Shown here: piece after piece, positions 23,601 through 29,200 of the stretch
Layout of the letters: each line of letters opens with the position of its first letter
How positions within the stretch are numbered: the stretch's first letter is position 1
From: Sperchopsis tessellata
Taxonomy: Eukaryota; Arthropoda; Insecta; Coleoptera; Hydrophilidae
Reading direction: 5' to 3'
Length of the DNA stretch: 46,098 bases
NCBI GenBank assembly: GCA_033557685.1
Contig: JAWQRN010000046.1
Location: 1-46,098 of the forward strand
Program-made: the position numbers and the translations under genes
The notes under the pieces: model-generated
Told to the model about the DNA's origin: nothing
Databases searched by the model: none
What the model saw: the letters and a program-made list of their open reading frames with translations, nothing else

Positions 23601-24408
23601 TGTATAGAGCTCATATTATGTCAAACATATACGTTCCGGAAACATAAATTGAACATCATTGTGTTGTATTATACAACATTTTTAACTCATATACAGCATG
23701 TTGTAAATATAATAATCTTTACATATAACGGTACAGTATTTCCTTCATTTTAAGAGGCACTTTCTATTTTAATTTTAGGGCACTAAAACAAGAGGCCTGT
23801 TACATTCACGAGTGTCTTACATTCACGGGCATTTAACATTCAAATGATATCATGAGAGAGAGTCTATTATTCATGGGCAGGGGACTTATGGCAGGGGAGT
23901 CAATGCAAAGTGCAGTACTATATCGGCTGCCATATCATAGATGGAAAGCCACTCAACAAGATTTGTACTACTGGGGAACAAAACTATACAACAAATTACT
24001 TAGAGAATGTAAACAGCAACCAATATCCCACTTCAAAAGATACTTTGAATACGGATAAATTGATTAAATCGACTTCTAATAAGACCTGCAGGAGAGATTT
24101 GCTTAAAGAGAAGTAGTTTAAAATGTTGGAAGATCATGAACTGTATGGACATAAAAAACTTACCCTCGTACCACGTCCAACAATCTTAGGGTTACCACCT
24201 AAGCCCAATATGATAGCAGCTACTATTGTAGATTTTCCGGTGCCATTTGGACCAACAAGCATATTCAAATTTGGCCCAGGATACATCTCTGCGTAAGTGT
24301 AAGTCCTACAAAAAATATCGTATATTACATAAATTTAAAAGAGGATTAAAAGTCAACTCACACAAAATTTGTCACTGATATTTTTAAAATAGCACCGGGT
24401 TTAAACAT
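2484..24408 (-). CDS. SMC5: SMC5, structural maintenance of chromosomes protein 5 (5' seven exons; gene runs off the left edge)
   Basis: SMC5 is the ATPase partner of SMC6 in the nuclear SMC5/6 complex, which acts in recombination repair and replication-stress tolerance. Exons read on the minus strand: 24408-24362, 24305-24164, 21408-20664, 12909-12503, 9829-9454, 4293-4100 and 2666-2484. All have GT donors and AG acceptors and phases that match, giving 2,094 nt (698 codons). Visible landmarks are Walker A GPNGTGKS at residues 34-41, the SMC5-typical NLCQFLPQDRVQDFAK at about 128-143, a long coiled coil, the WLRENMHIF/EPMMLE approach to the hinge, the hinge itself at about 430-560, and the first part of the return coil. 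Vertebrate SMC5 is about 1,100 residues, so roughly 400 residues with signature motif and Walker B lie outside the window. The start ATG has A at -3. Family assignment is from recognised motifs, not a search. Confidence 0.95.
2667..3159. other. SMC5 intron 6, proximal part; short inverted repeat
   Basis: A 14-bp sequence, GTTCTTGGGAGGTA near 2705, recurs inverted as TACCTCCCAAGAAC near 2856. TCTCCCAAGAA occurs a third time near 2815. This may be the remains of a small MITE. Nothing coding is recognised. Confidence 0.4.
3160..3990 (-). mobile_element. Penelope-like element remnant (reverse transcriptase end, GIY-YIG, 3' tail)
   Basis: Read on the minus strand, 3750-3670 gives FTHEMDRNNRLYFLDLTVIK, the PLE reverse-transcriptase block corresponding to FTxExExNNxLPFLDV. 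At 3590-3500 GIYMLLCGCGAN and a decayed continuation match the GIY-YIG endonuclease start (GIYKL.CG..YIGQT). Downstream at 3253-3226 is CTTGATAATGTCC with a degraded hairpin. Many stops are present. The element is co-oriented with SMC5 and shares its layout with the copy at 10.2-10.8 kb. Confidence 0.75.
4100..4293 (-). CDS. SMC5: SMC5 exon 6 (start of return coiled coil)
   Basis: The acceptor ATTTTAG lets the exon complete a GAT codon and read DKYKFSTSYSKYTGEKSTRQ, equivalent to the YSNKVISSNTSL strand after the hinge in vertebrates. It then enters coiled coil (RLDKIKGQIHDVQSSCERDD). The donor GTAAAT follows CAG at phase 0. Confidence 0.9.
4294..5513. other. SMC5 intron 5, proximal part, with an unrecognised coding-like remnant
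   Basis: Most of this stretch is AT-rich without recognisable content. From about 4750 to 5290 on the plus strand there are coding-like stretches interrupted by stops, for example NLEIQFNQ ending near 5124 and, from 5126, KGGKKIVIIWGAKAKLLTSK running to a stop near 5290. Composition and clean codons suggest an old transposon or retrocopy, but I do not recognise the family. Confidence 0.35.
5514..6735 (+). pseudogene. mariner transposase remnant, split by a SINE
   Basis: The ATG at 5514 starts MEKCEFRVLVKQYFLHGKTI, the standard mariner N-terminus. Coding sequence resumes after about 6005 with HCVHTSRSDAE, LFARWVP, RFITVDEI.IHHYTPETKEQ, KVMVTVFWGARGIIHIDYL, PHPPYTSDLANCSYFWI and a final IELKGDYVAKYNDFLQ ending at TAA 6733-6735. 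These follow the catalytic-domain order of mariner (DD34D) transposases, where PPYTSDLA normally reads PPYSPDLA with the third catalytic Asp. Several stops and frameshifts make it dead. Terminal inverted repeats were not resolved. Confidence 0.85.
5695..6002 (+). mobile_element. tRNA-derived SINE nested in the mariner
   Basis: The head has a Pol III box A match (TAGCTCAGTGG at 5711-5721) and a diverged box B (ATTTGAAACTC at 5753-5763) with tRNA-like spacing. A body of about 230 bp and an A-rich end follow. The insert interrupts the mariner coding sequence, so it arrived later. A second, internally deleted copy of the head lies at 13919. The type of tRNA ancestor is not clear. Confidence 0.7.
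6736..7560. other. SMC5 intron 5 interior; decayed coding-like segment of unknown family
   Basis: At 7048-7168 the plus strand reads SNRLFRTGLKTNFEPSNNAR and continues to ADYIEIC before a stop. At 7300-7430 there is KFKELPTRHPETIKVDILPR followed by YKNSSNIKKQTYEHLVALKA. These look like remnants of one transposase-like protein, but I cannot place it. 6736-7020 shows nothing. Confidence 0.35.
7561..8850 (+). mobile_element. Non-LTR retrotransposon (Jockey/CR1-like) 3' half, frameshifted
   Basis: Reverse transcriptase motifs appear in order: NHEVLLGKLNRYGIRGISSM at 7590, LPQGSILGLLLF at about 7757-7795, then after a deletion that removed the YADD region, LEKHLTWRTHVDSFPKKLSP at 7875. The C-terminal ERGLKYKEIKAYNKLPDNIK block is at 8250-8330. 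A 3' UTR ends in AATAAAGAATTTATTTTATG near 8850. Loss of the catalytic segment means no activity. Confidence 0.8.
8851..9453. other. SMC5 intron 5, distal part: nothing recognised
   Basis: AT-rich sequence between the LINE tail and the exon 5 donor. No repeat family, coding segment or structured motif was recognised. Confidence 0.4.
9454..9829 (-). CDS. SMC5: SMC5 exon 5 (hinge)
   Basis: This exon encodes the hinge that dimerises with SMC6: LNVINPNHALYIENTIPTRD at its start, VEQLKQYGLYAYLYSLF in the middle, then DPIMKYLCKNYGIHNIPVG. These match the LKQYG, DPVMSYLC and PVG blocks of other SMC5 hinges. The acceptor is TTTCAG and the donor GTATGT at phase 1. In-frame sequence upstream of 9829 is intron, so an ATG near 9847 is not used. 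Confidence 0.93.
9830..10170. other. SMC5 intron 4, start: nothing recognised
   Basis: No coding or repeat signal was recognised between the exon 5 acceptor and the Penelope-like tail that begins near 10170. Confidence 0.4.
10171..10790 (-). mobile_element. Penelope-like element remnant with GIY-YIG domain
   Basis: Minus-strand 10708-10605 reads GIYKLHGEGEVNYIGQTGRS then F, stop, ARYKEYIR, a clear GIY-YIG endonuclease N-terminus (GIY..YIGQTGR..R..EH). The coding tail decays downstream. At 10245-10216 lies CTTGATAATTATC, TGAAT, GATAGAAACC, a hairpin motif shared with other PLE ends here. It is collinear with the 3.2-4.0 kb copy over about 600 bp, including the AGGTCCTTCC-type tail. Confidence 0.75.
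10940..11370 (-). pseudogene. hAT-like transposase fragment (GTF2IRD2/DUF4371-type C-terminus)
   Basis: Minus-strand 11075-10950 reads LELTCLYESSYSKIKYSKNV then YRNRLTDTHVDDELKVAY, the conserved dimerisation end of hAT-derived proteins of the GTF2IRD2/ZBED type (LCE..FS.MK..KS..RSRLTDEHL). Upstream, 11350-11270 gives LDALSKEFKSRFQDLQNIKN. Stops and frameshifts are present. Family is assigned by motif memory only. Confidence 0.65.
11371..12502. other. SMC5 intron 4, remainder: nothing firmly recognised
   Basis: A short GC-rich patch occurs near 11440-11460 and otherwise the sequence is AT-rich. No coding segment or repeat match to the rest of the window was noticed. Confidence 0.4.
12503..12909 (-). 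CDS. SMC5: SMC5 exon 4 (coiled coil leading to hinge)
   Basis: The acceptor TTATAG is followed by GTGAT, completing a glycine codon with exon 3 and reading GDKKLKLQELQQKENEIATS. The end, with RFDNHAYNATIWLRENMHIF and EPMMLE, matches the conserved SMC5 segment before the hinge. The donor is GTAATG at phase 0. The intron upstream of this exon is about 7.75 kb, the longest in the visible gene. Confidence 0.93.
12910..13918. other. SMC5 intron 3, distal part: nothing recognised
   Basis: AT-rich sequence upstream of the exon 4 acceptor (in gene direction). Short open frames have no family signature and look like chance. Confidence 0.4.
13919..13985 (+). mobile_element. Second SINE copy, internally deleted, abutting the long-TIR transposon
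   Basis: CATAGCTCAGTGGCTAAGTA and TACTAGGCTACTAAACGTGG match the head of the SINE at 5701. The copy then jumps from the box B region to GGGTTC-GTGTATTGT, which in the first copy lies about 80 bp further on, consistent with deletion between two GGTTC-like words. It ends where the inverted repeat begins. Confidence 0.6.
13981..14615 (+). repeat. Left long terminal inverted repeat
   Basis: It matches the reverse complement of 16835-17412 almost base for base, through AATACTTATTTATGCAACTA, TTACTAATAAGGGGAGTGCA, the tRNA-like segment and TACGAGAAATATATTA. Differences are scattered single bases and one insertion around 14239-14290. Confidence 0.9.
14290..14362 (+). ncRNA. tRNA-like module in the left inverted repeat
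   Basis: A 73-nt segment with box A TGGCTCGGTTGG (14298-14309) and box B GGATCGAGTCT (14342-14352) at normal Pol III spacing, ending CGCCGTGTGT before a T-rich tract that could terminate Pol III. The T-arm pairs in four of five positions. The acceptor stem is damaged and the anticodon stem does not pair well, so a functional tRNA is unlikely. Confidence 0.5.
14616..14875. other. Element interior between left repeat and transposase 3' end
   Basis: AT-rich, with nothing recognised. It includes the likely 3' UTR of the transposase gene. Confidence 0.35.
14876..16507 (-). pseudogene. Tigger/pogo-like transposase (CENP-B-type HTH plus DDE domain), frameshifted
   Basis: Minus-strand segments in order: 16507-16292 (acidic N-terminus), 16288-15998 with YIPLDYKVKVVNIAKQYPNW and NLKNLQKKG (first HTH), 15984-15613 with SLSWVNKFKRNHRIRQRKIT (CENP-B-type second HTH), 15563-15219 with THSYTAQYSITVSGELIPQV and LQESTGNFGP, and 15235-14876 with KFLLLIDSGIYDEIF, PPKCTPICQPCDVYFYRQVK (DDE core). 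A frameshift near 15995, another near 15690 and a stop near 16292 break the frame; a short intron near 15565-15620 is possible. The typical LLLLDSW reads LLLIDSG. Unlikely to be active. Confidence 0.7.
16508..16834. other. Element interior between transposase 5' end and right repeat
   Basis: A relatively GC-rich patch (16560-16680) may be the transposase promoter or leader. No other feature is recognised. Confidence 0.3.
16835..17412 (-). repeat. Right long terminal inverted repeat
   Basis: Inverted partner of the left arm. Because it lacks the insertion in the left arm, it keeps the better tRNA-like 5' end (ACACCCG). Confidence 0.9.
17080..17152 (-). ncRNA. tRNA-like module in the right inverted repeat
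   Basis: The matching 73-nt segment on the minus strand begins ACACCCG and ends CGTGTGT, so six of seven acceptor positions pair. Box A TGGCTCGGTTGG is identical to the left copy and box B reads GGATCAAATCT. The anticodon-loop region TTTTGTAA would suggest a Thr(TGT)-like ancestor. As in the left copy, the anticodon stem is poor. Confidence 0.5.
17413..18000. other. SMC5 intron 3 between the long-TIR transposon and the PLE fragments
   Basis: Nothing coding is recognised. Short open frames here have no family signature. Confidence 0.4.
18001..18300 (-). mobile_element. Penelope-like C-terminal coding fragment and tail, inverted copy
   Basis: Minus strand reads FHDDGYYFPRK, then EAIEVYNHPNNINRDEGFQL and PISWRISLSH, the PLE C-terminal signature (EAIEIxxxPNNxNRDxG). 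It is followed by a non-coding tail with CACATTCCCCACTCCAG, GATCCGGCTGAG and GTGCAGTGAATTCATC. It forms a head-to-head inverted pair with the plus-strand copy that follows. Confidence 0.65.
18301..18510 (+). mobile_element. Penelope-like C-terminal coding fragment and tail, direct copy
   Basis: Plus strand reads VLDQEPS, then KAIEVYNRPNKMNKDDGFQL and SIVWRIPLSHLYRP, then a tail with CACATTCCCCACACCAGC. The rest of the tail is displaced to 20243 by the mariner-like insertion. Both flanks are explained if the PLE tail was continuous before that insertion. Confidence 0.65.
18511..18765 (+). repeat. Left long imperfect TIR of the mariner-like element
   Basis: Inverted partner of 19960-20237 at perhaps three-quarters identity judged by eye, with several small indels. 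Confidence 0.75.
18944..19910 (+). pseudogene. mariner-type (DD34D) transposase, frameshifted and internally deleted
   Basis: The ATG at 18944 starts MAHLTVTHRTEILILIGCTN, followed by a helix-turn-helix with QSTVSKIESKFRETCDVKDI and QKPGRPKVIED. After a frameshift near 19180, LSKFDADRRLQFCK, LLFSDETTVCLNG, then DLVPALAAIFPNDNDPDLPD, NTIWIQQDGAPPHCAQPV and SPDLTPLDHFLWGYLK give the catalytic D, D and final D. Residues between the first two D motifs are partly deleted near 19480. This family is common in insects. Inactive as read. Confidence 0.8.
19960..20237 (-). repeat. Right long imperfect TIR of the mariner-like element
   Basis: Inverted partner of 18511-18765. An extra stretch of about 20 bp near 20190-20215 is absent from the left arm. 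Chance open frames here and on the left translate to similar peptides because of the repeat, not because of a gene. Confidence 0.75.
20243..20400 (+). repeat. Penelope-like terminal repeat with hammerhead-like motif
   Basis: The segment reads GATCCGGCCGAG, GTGCAGTGAATTCATTCGTT, GAAGCAACATC, then CTTGAAAATGTCCC (20304-20317), a loop, GTGGATGAAACGTC (20326-20339), and GAGCCTCTAGACGATTTCC to AACAACATTCATG. The same order recurs at 31.98-32.2 kb. The stem GTCC/GGAT pairs with one G-T wobble. Confidence 0.6.
20664..21408 (-). CDS. SMC5: SMC5 exon 3 (head edge and first coiled coil)
   Basis: This is the longest visible exon (745 nt). It begins ISEYVKHNCSDAKIEIVLRG and contains NLCQFLPQDRVQDFAKMN, an SMC5-diagnostic segment near the Q-loop. 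From about residue 165 on it is charged heptad-like sequence typical of the SMC coiled-coil arm, which in SMC5 also docks NSE2. It ends one base into a codon at donor GTAAGT. The ATG at 21252 is internal and is not a start. Confidence 0.95.
21409..21839. other. SMC5 intron 2, distal part: nothing recognised
   Basis: AT-rich sequence apart from a moderately GC-rich patch near 21640-21710 (GGCCGCC, CGACCCTTCAC). No family was recognised. Confidence 0.35.
21840..21935 (-). repeat. Penelope-like terminal repeat with hammerhead-like motif (minus strand)
   Basis: On the minus strand CTTGATAAT is followed by an 8-bp perfect stem, GTCCACTG TAA CAGTGGAC (21915-21897), then GAAACACTGGC and AAAAAGAAAAGCCATCTCCC, GGAAAACATGAAG. 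The trailing block is shared with 25.26 kb and 45.42 kb. Confidence 0.55.
22090..22540 (-). pseudogene. LINE reverse transcriptase fragment
   Basis: Minus strand reads CILSPLLFNLYSEEFFNETL, then VVINMRYAVDTLLTTGNLGD, MQHLLENLNDRCNEYGLKIN and HNKTNLIVI. This is the motif order QGCxLSP, YADD, GLxxNxxKT of non-LTR reverse transcriptases. The catalytic YADD reads YAVD and a stop sits where QG is expected, so it is inactive. It resembles the fragment at 42.0-42.3 kb. Confidence 0.8.
22541..24163. other. SMC5 intron 2, proximal part; possible LINE tail at 23.85-24.07 kb
   Basis: At 23930-24057 the plus strand gives WKATQQDLYYWGTKLYNKLL then FKRYFEYG, which resembles the C-terminal GxKLYNxLP..FKxxL block of LINE proteins, but the match is short. 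A TTACATTCACG word repeats at 23801-23850. The remainder shows nothing recognisable. Confidence 0.35.
24164..24305 (-). CDS. SMC5: SMC5 exon 2 (Walker A / P-loop)
   Basis: After the acceptor TTGTAG the exon encodes VTYTYAEMYPGPNLNMLVGP, then NGTGKS, then TIVAAIILGLGGNPKIVGRG. The P-loop GPNGTGKS binds ATP phosphate and is intact. The donor GTAAGT follows ACGAGG at phase 0. Confidence 0.95.
24362..24408 (-). CDS. SMC5: SMC5 exon 1 (start codon)
   Basis: The exon encodes MFKPGAILKISVTNF plus two bases of the next codon. This is the first beta strand of the SMC5 head, equivalent to the GSIVRI..ENF start of other SMC5 proteins. The donor is GTGAGT. The 15 complete codons and split valine join in frame to the Walker A exon, which fixes this ATG as the start. 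Confidence 0.85.
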
Positions 24409-25029
24409 TTTGATCAATAATTAAAGCAAATATACATAACAACAACACAAGTCACAAACATTTATTTATGGTTAGAAATACTACTGACAGTTCTTTACGC
24501 GGGAAAACGTCAGTAAACTCGGCGATGTCATTGAAGACGCATATAGATGATATATATTTTCTTTGGTATAGACGTAAAAGTGTGCTCAAGCACCGTCTAT
24601 ATCTCTCCAACCCGTGCAAATTTTTTAAATTTATCGCGCATTCCCTTATAACGAATTTTAAAAACCCTAGAATTCTTGGCGGAAAGTCGGGAATACAAAC
24701 TCTGATCGTTCCGGAATGATATCCTTTCAGAAGTTTTCATTTGATAAGATACTTCCTTGTGTTGAGGGGGATATCGCGGAACTTCCGACACACATTAGTA
24801 TATAAACTTAAGTATTATATACTTTATATGAGCTTCTGTCCTTGAGTCGCACCTCCACTCACAACAAAATTTCAACAAGGGGACCTCCATCATTAAAAAG
24901 CTAAAAAAAATTGATATAAAAAATATGTATAAGTTCCTTGTTATTAACCTTAGTTTCGAGATAAAAAGAAAAGCCGTTAAATTGTTTAAAATTCATTTTA
25001 TATACTTGGATAAACTAATTCTGCGAAAG

Positions 25030-25345
25030 TTCTTAAAAAGTGCTAAGTGTGGGTGTTGATCAGTTCTACAAAGTCCTAAGTATTGACATACAGCTAGCTT
25101 TTTGTAGTGCTAGATATTTATTCTAAGATTTGCACTTCTAGGAGCTACATGTCAGCACTTATAACAGCAGGTCAGTGCCCACACCTAACACTTTCAAGAG
25201 CTACAGGTCAGTATACACTTAGCACTTTTAAGAGCTACAATTCTTTATAATGCTCCTGCAACGGTGGACGAAACGTTGGCAAAAAAGAAAAGCCAGCACA
25301 TGGTTATCTCCCGGAAAACCTGAAGATACCTATTGTGGCCGTAAA
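25030..25345 (+). repeat. Penelope-like terminus with 34-bp tandem units, in the SMC5-PRC1 intergenic region
   Basis: Degenerate units of about 34 bp carry (A)GCACTTTTAAGAGCTACA (clearest at 25187 and 25221, with weaker ones at 25131 and 25154). They are followed by CTTTATAATGCTCC (25243-25256), GTGGACGAAACGTTGG (25264-25279), AAAAAAGAAAAGCCA and CCCGGAAAACCTGAAGAT. The same order, with two 34-bp units, occurs at 45.35-45.47 kb. Confidence 0.6.
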
Positions 25346-26097
25346 ATTATACGTACAGAATTAATTGTGCAAAAGTTAGATATCATTTGTAATAGTTAGA
25401 TTGTGATGGAGTACATGCTCGAGAACAAATTACATTTACACCACTAGTGTTTACGCTCGTTAAATGTCGTATCACTGTTATGACAGGAAATAATTTTATA
25501 TACTGTATTATTAATGAGATAGAAATGACAATTTCTCGAGATAAATACGATTTCAAACGAGTTGAGTTTGTTTTATCGACACTGTTGTTTAACTGGGTTT
25601 AGTCGCCTGAACTCGATTCAAATTACTACATAAACACTTAACTCGATTTGAAATGGATTTGACATGCATTAATGCAATTGACATGATTTAAAGTATTTGC
25701 AAACGTAAACGACAAAAATGATCTGTATTAAAAAAAAATGCTAATTAATTTTTGGTACATATATATTAATTTTGCTGTAAGTAAAGAAACTCCCCGAAAT
25801 GGGCATTTTCTAATCAAAAGGTACATTTATAAAGAAAAGCCAATCGTTAAAAATGTTCTTTGTTGGGTTTTGTTTCACGTGATTACATTTAACGGCTGAT
25901 TTTCCGCCATTCATACATATACAATAATTACCTTCTCTTGGACGAATCTTTACATCCATCTTTTAGAACTACTTAAGTGATAGAGTAAAGAAATCTGGAC
26001 TTATTAATCAACTTGAATCAATAATAACCAAACCGACCGATTTAAATATGAATTTATGAACTGCTAAGTGTAATGCCGGTCCTGTCTACAAAATGGA

Positions 26098-26188
26098 CCA
26101 ATCATGAGGTTGCAGTTTAGAAAAATATGCTATAGCGTTTAGCCAATTAGAAATAGGCTGATGCTGAATTTGACCGTTGTGTTTTGAA
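26098..26188 (+). promoter_or_regulatory. CCAAT - CCAAT - Myb-like - CHR-like cluster upstream of PRC1
   Basis: CCAAT pentamers lie at 26098-26102 and 26143-26147, 45 bp apart. CCGTTG (reverse CAACGG, a Myb YAACKG match) is at 26174-26179 and TTTGAA, the CHR consensus, at 26183-26188, about 50 bp before the ATG. In animal G2/M genes, including mammalian PRC1, CCAAT boxes bound by NF-Y and a CHR bound by DREAM/Myb-MuvB give mitotic expression. The motifs are seen; function is inference, and short motifs in AT-rich DNA arise by chance. Confidence 0.35.
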
Positions 26189-26235
26189 TGAGTATAGTGA
26201 TTTGATGTGAACGTTAATAATAAGAAATTTTTAAA

Positions 26236-26249
26236 ATGACTACAGAAAT
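26236..26249 (+). CDS. PRC1: PRC1 exon 1 (start codon)
   Basis: This is a 14-nt coding exon, MTTE plus two bases of a methionine codon, ended by donor GTAAGT. It joins exon 2 at acceptor TTTTAG to give MTTEMPSEAWVTSITSEIED, with an acidic N-terminus as in PRC1. It is too short to see without splicing logic. A downstream in-frame ATG at 26492 is the alternative start but would remove conserved N-terminal helix. Confidence 0.75.
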
Positions 26250-29200
26250 GTAAGTGATTGTATGATAGTATCTAATATTATTATCAAAAGACGCTGTCGT
26301 AAAATAAGCTAAGATCATACAAATCAATTTTAGTTGTGCTGCTGTCAAATTGGCTTTATTTACAGGGGCTGTGCCGTTTTCAATGAATTTCTTATTTTAG
26401 GCCATCAGAAGCATGGGTCACTTCAATCACGAGCGAAATTGAAGACTTTACCAAAAATCAACTTGTTGATTTTTGTACTATCATACTCCGAATGGGATTA
26501 GAAGATGCCGACAGGGATGAATGGTTGAGCATATTCAAAGAACAGGTCTTCGATACCTACAATCAGTTATTGCAAGATGTGACAAATATGCAGACTAAAG
26601 TTTTGAATAATATCGAAAGGCTTCTCAAAAGAGCGGAAGAGTTATGCAAACAACTACGTATCAAAATGCCAGATTTTGGATCACAAAGCATGTCTTTATA
26701 TAAGGAACATGAATTTTTACAAGACCAAGTTAAAGAGTAAGTAGAAAGTAATATAGCTTGGTAGTCAAAAGGCCATCATTAGAAGGAGTTAAATAGAGTT
26801 AATATTCATGAATTGCAGGTATCAAAAGATGGTTGAAAAGAAACACGAACAATTGTCAGCTCTGCAGAAATGTGAAAGTGATTTGTGTAAGCATTTAGGT
26901 GTTGCGCCAGTAATACCAGCTGAAGCTGTGCTGCCAACCCCAGAAGAAATGACAAAGTATCAGAAGATCATTGAAGATCTTGAAAGTGAAAAGTTCCGTA
27001 GAGATGAAGAATACTTAACCCTCAAATGTGAAATAATTGATATGGCAAAAGACTTGAACTTTAAACCTAGTTTGGAATTTGAAAAGACTGTTCTCTGTGT
27101 AGATGACAGTCTTTTCATGGTGACAGATAAAAATATGATAAAACTGAAATCTTTTCATAAGATGCTGAGTGTAAATCAAGAAAAGATGAAGTGTGAAATA
27201 GCTGAACTTCAAGAGAAAGTGCGAACTCTTTGGGAAATTTTAGATGAAGACTTGCAAAAATATGATACATTTTTACAGCATCTTTCCAGGTCATCTAAGG
27301 ATTCATTAGAAGCGTTGAAGAAAGAAGTTAAAAGGTGTGAAGATCTAAAGAAAACCAATATCGAGGTATGTGTTTTGGAAAAGTTTTTTTTCCTCAATAT
27401 TACTTCACTAAAAGATCAAAAATCTTAAATTATGGTTTTTATTTGGGATTAAGACTTCGGTAATGATACTGTTGAATTTTGGATTGATATGTAAGTAGCC
27501 TAAGTATTTCTTCACCTTAAAATTCAAGATAAGATTTTTCATACAAATTTCAAACTTTTTGAGTTTTTTGATGATCTATAAAGAGTAAAGTGATAATTCT
27601 TTTGGTGAAGCATCAATATGTGTATGATCTTTCTTTTGATATCCTGTAACAGCTTCTGTTATGACTTACCTCCACCAACCTGTCTAAAATCAGCTGATTA
27701 TAAGTCCTCATTGAAACATATTGAGAAGTTTGACTTTGGAAATTGTGGCTTTCATTTCACTTGTTTAAAGTCTGCAAGTTCTGATTGATCTCTTTATCTT
27801 CGTTCCAAAATCAATGATGTTTTAATATTGATAATTTGCGGCTCAAAAGGGTTAATCTACAACTTTTCAGATTTTTGTAAAGAAACTCAGAAGAGATCTG
27901 GTGGAACTATGGGACAAATGTTTCATTGCAGCTGAAGAACGGCAAGATTTTTCTAAATTCCAAAGTGATTTTTATACTGAAGATCTTTTATCACACCATG
28001 ACTTGGAAGTTATGAAATTGAAAAATTATTACGCTGAAAATAAGTAAGTGAATTTAAAAATTTTATTTACTGTGACCATGGAAGTCTACATAGAGAATTA
28101 AATATTTTTGTTGTGAAAAAATATTAGAAATACAAATAAATACGGAATATAAATAAATATAATATCTCTTGTTTAGACGAATATTCGAACTAGTGGAAAA
28201 GCGTCAAAAATATTGGGATAAAATGCTGCAATTTGAACAGCGTGCAGCAGCCAAAGATCGGTTCAAAAATCGGGGTGGTGAGCTTCTTAAGGAAGAAAAA
28301 GAGAGGAATGCATTATGTAAAAAAATCCCCCAGATCGAGGATGAACTTTTAGAGGTAGCTACTAGATTTGAAGCTCAGAATGGTCGCCCTGTTCTTGTTT
28401 GGGGTGAAACAATCCAAAGTATTATATCGAAATCACATAAAAGTCACGAGCAGGTAAGTTATTATTAAATTTTTTTACAATAGCTTTCAAAACTTGTTAT
28501 TCTTTGTCATTTTATAAATATTAATCAATTATTGATTTTCAGGAAAGGAAGTTGAAGCTTTCAAGTAGAAAGCATCAAAAAGAAGCGCACCTTACCCCTG
28601 CTAGGTCTTATTTGGCTTTGAATTCCTGCGGTGGTAGTACATTGAATTTGGCTAATACACCCATGTCAACAAATCGAAAGCTAGCGACACCTTTACCTAT
28701 TTCGTCGAAGCGAAAGCTAGCGACACCTTTACCTGTGTCATCAAAGCGAGTTAAAATAACATCAGAAGCCAAAGTTGCAGGTAAGAACATCAATATTTTT
28801 ATTTTGTAGTAGAATAGTGTACTCTTAAAAGTAAAATACGGGAAGGTGGGGATAAACCATTCATGTGTTGTGTAATCAATTTTATCTAACTGGACGAAAT
28901 AACGTCTAACAGATGAAATTGGTATGATTTTGGGATTACTTATTTAAGAATCGCACCAAATATGTGTGCATATTGCTTCCCTCTAGAGTAGACGTTTCCA
29001 ACCTATACTGCGTATATTGCTACTGGTACGTGAATATCGAGCATTAAATGAATTAAAAAATAATGAAAGCCATATTTTAAACTGTTAATCTGTCAAGAAT
29101 ATCGTCAAATTTGATATAACCATTATATGGTATAACTAGCCGTAGCAGGGCCGTAGTAGGAAAAGCAATAAAAAGTAGCCGTTACTCATAAAATCACATC

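Larger units (their letters stand above)
24409..26235. promoter_or_regulatory. Divergent upstream region shared by SMC5 (minus) and PRC1 (plus)
   Basis: The 1,827 bp between the two start codons must hold both promoters and 5' UTRs. A repeat block from a Penelope-like terminus occupies about 25030-25345. No TATA box is convincing. Near PRC1 there are two CCAAT boxes and a CHR-like element (listed separately). TTTTCCGCCAT near 25901 resembles an E2F or YY1-type site. Apart from those, nothing else is recognised. Confidence 0.5.

Noticed and set aside
27366..27428. Continuation of the PRC1 exon 3 frame past 27365.
   Set aside because: The extension loses homology at a consensus GTATGT donor and hits a stop. 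Splicing to 27871 restores family sequence in phase.
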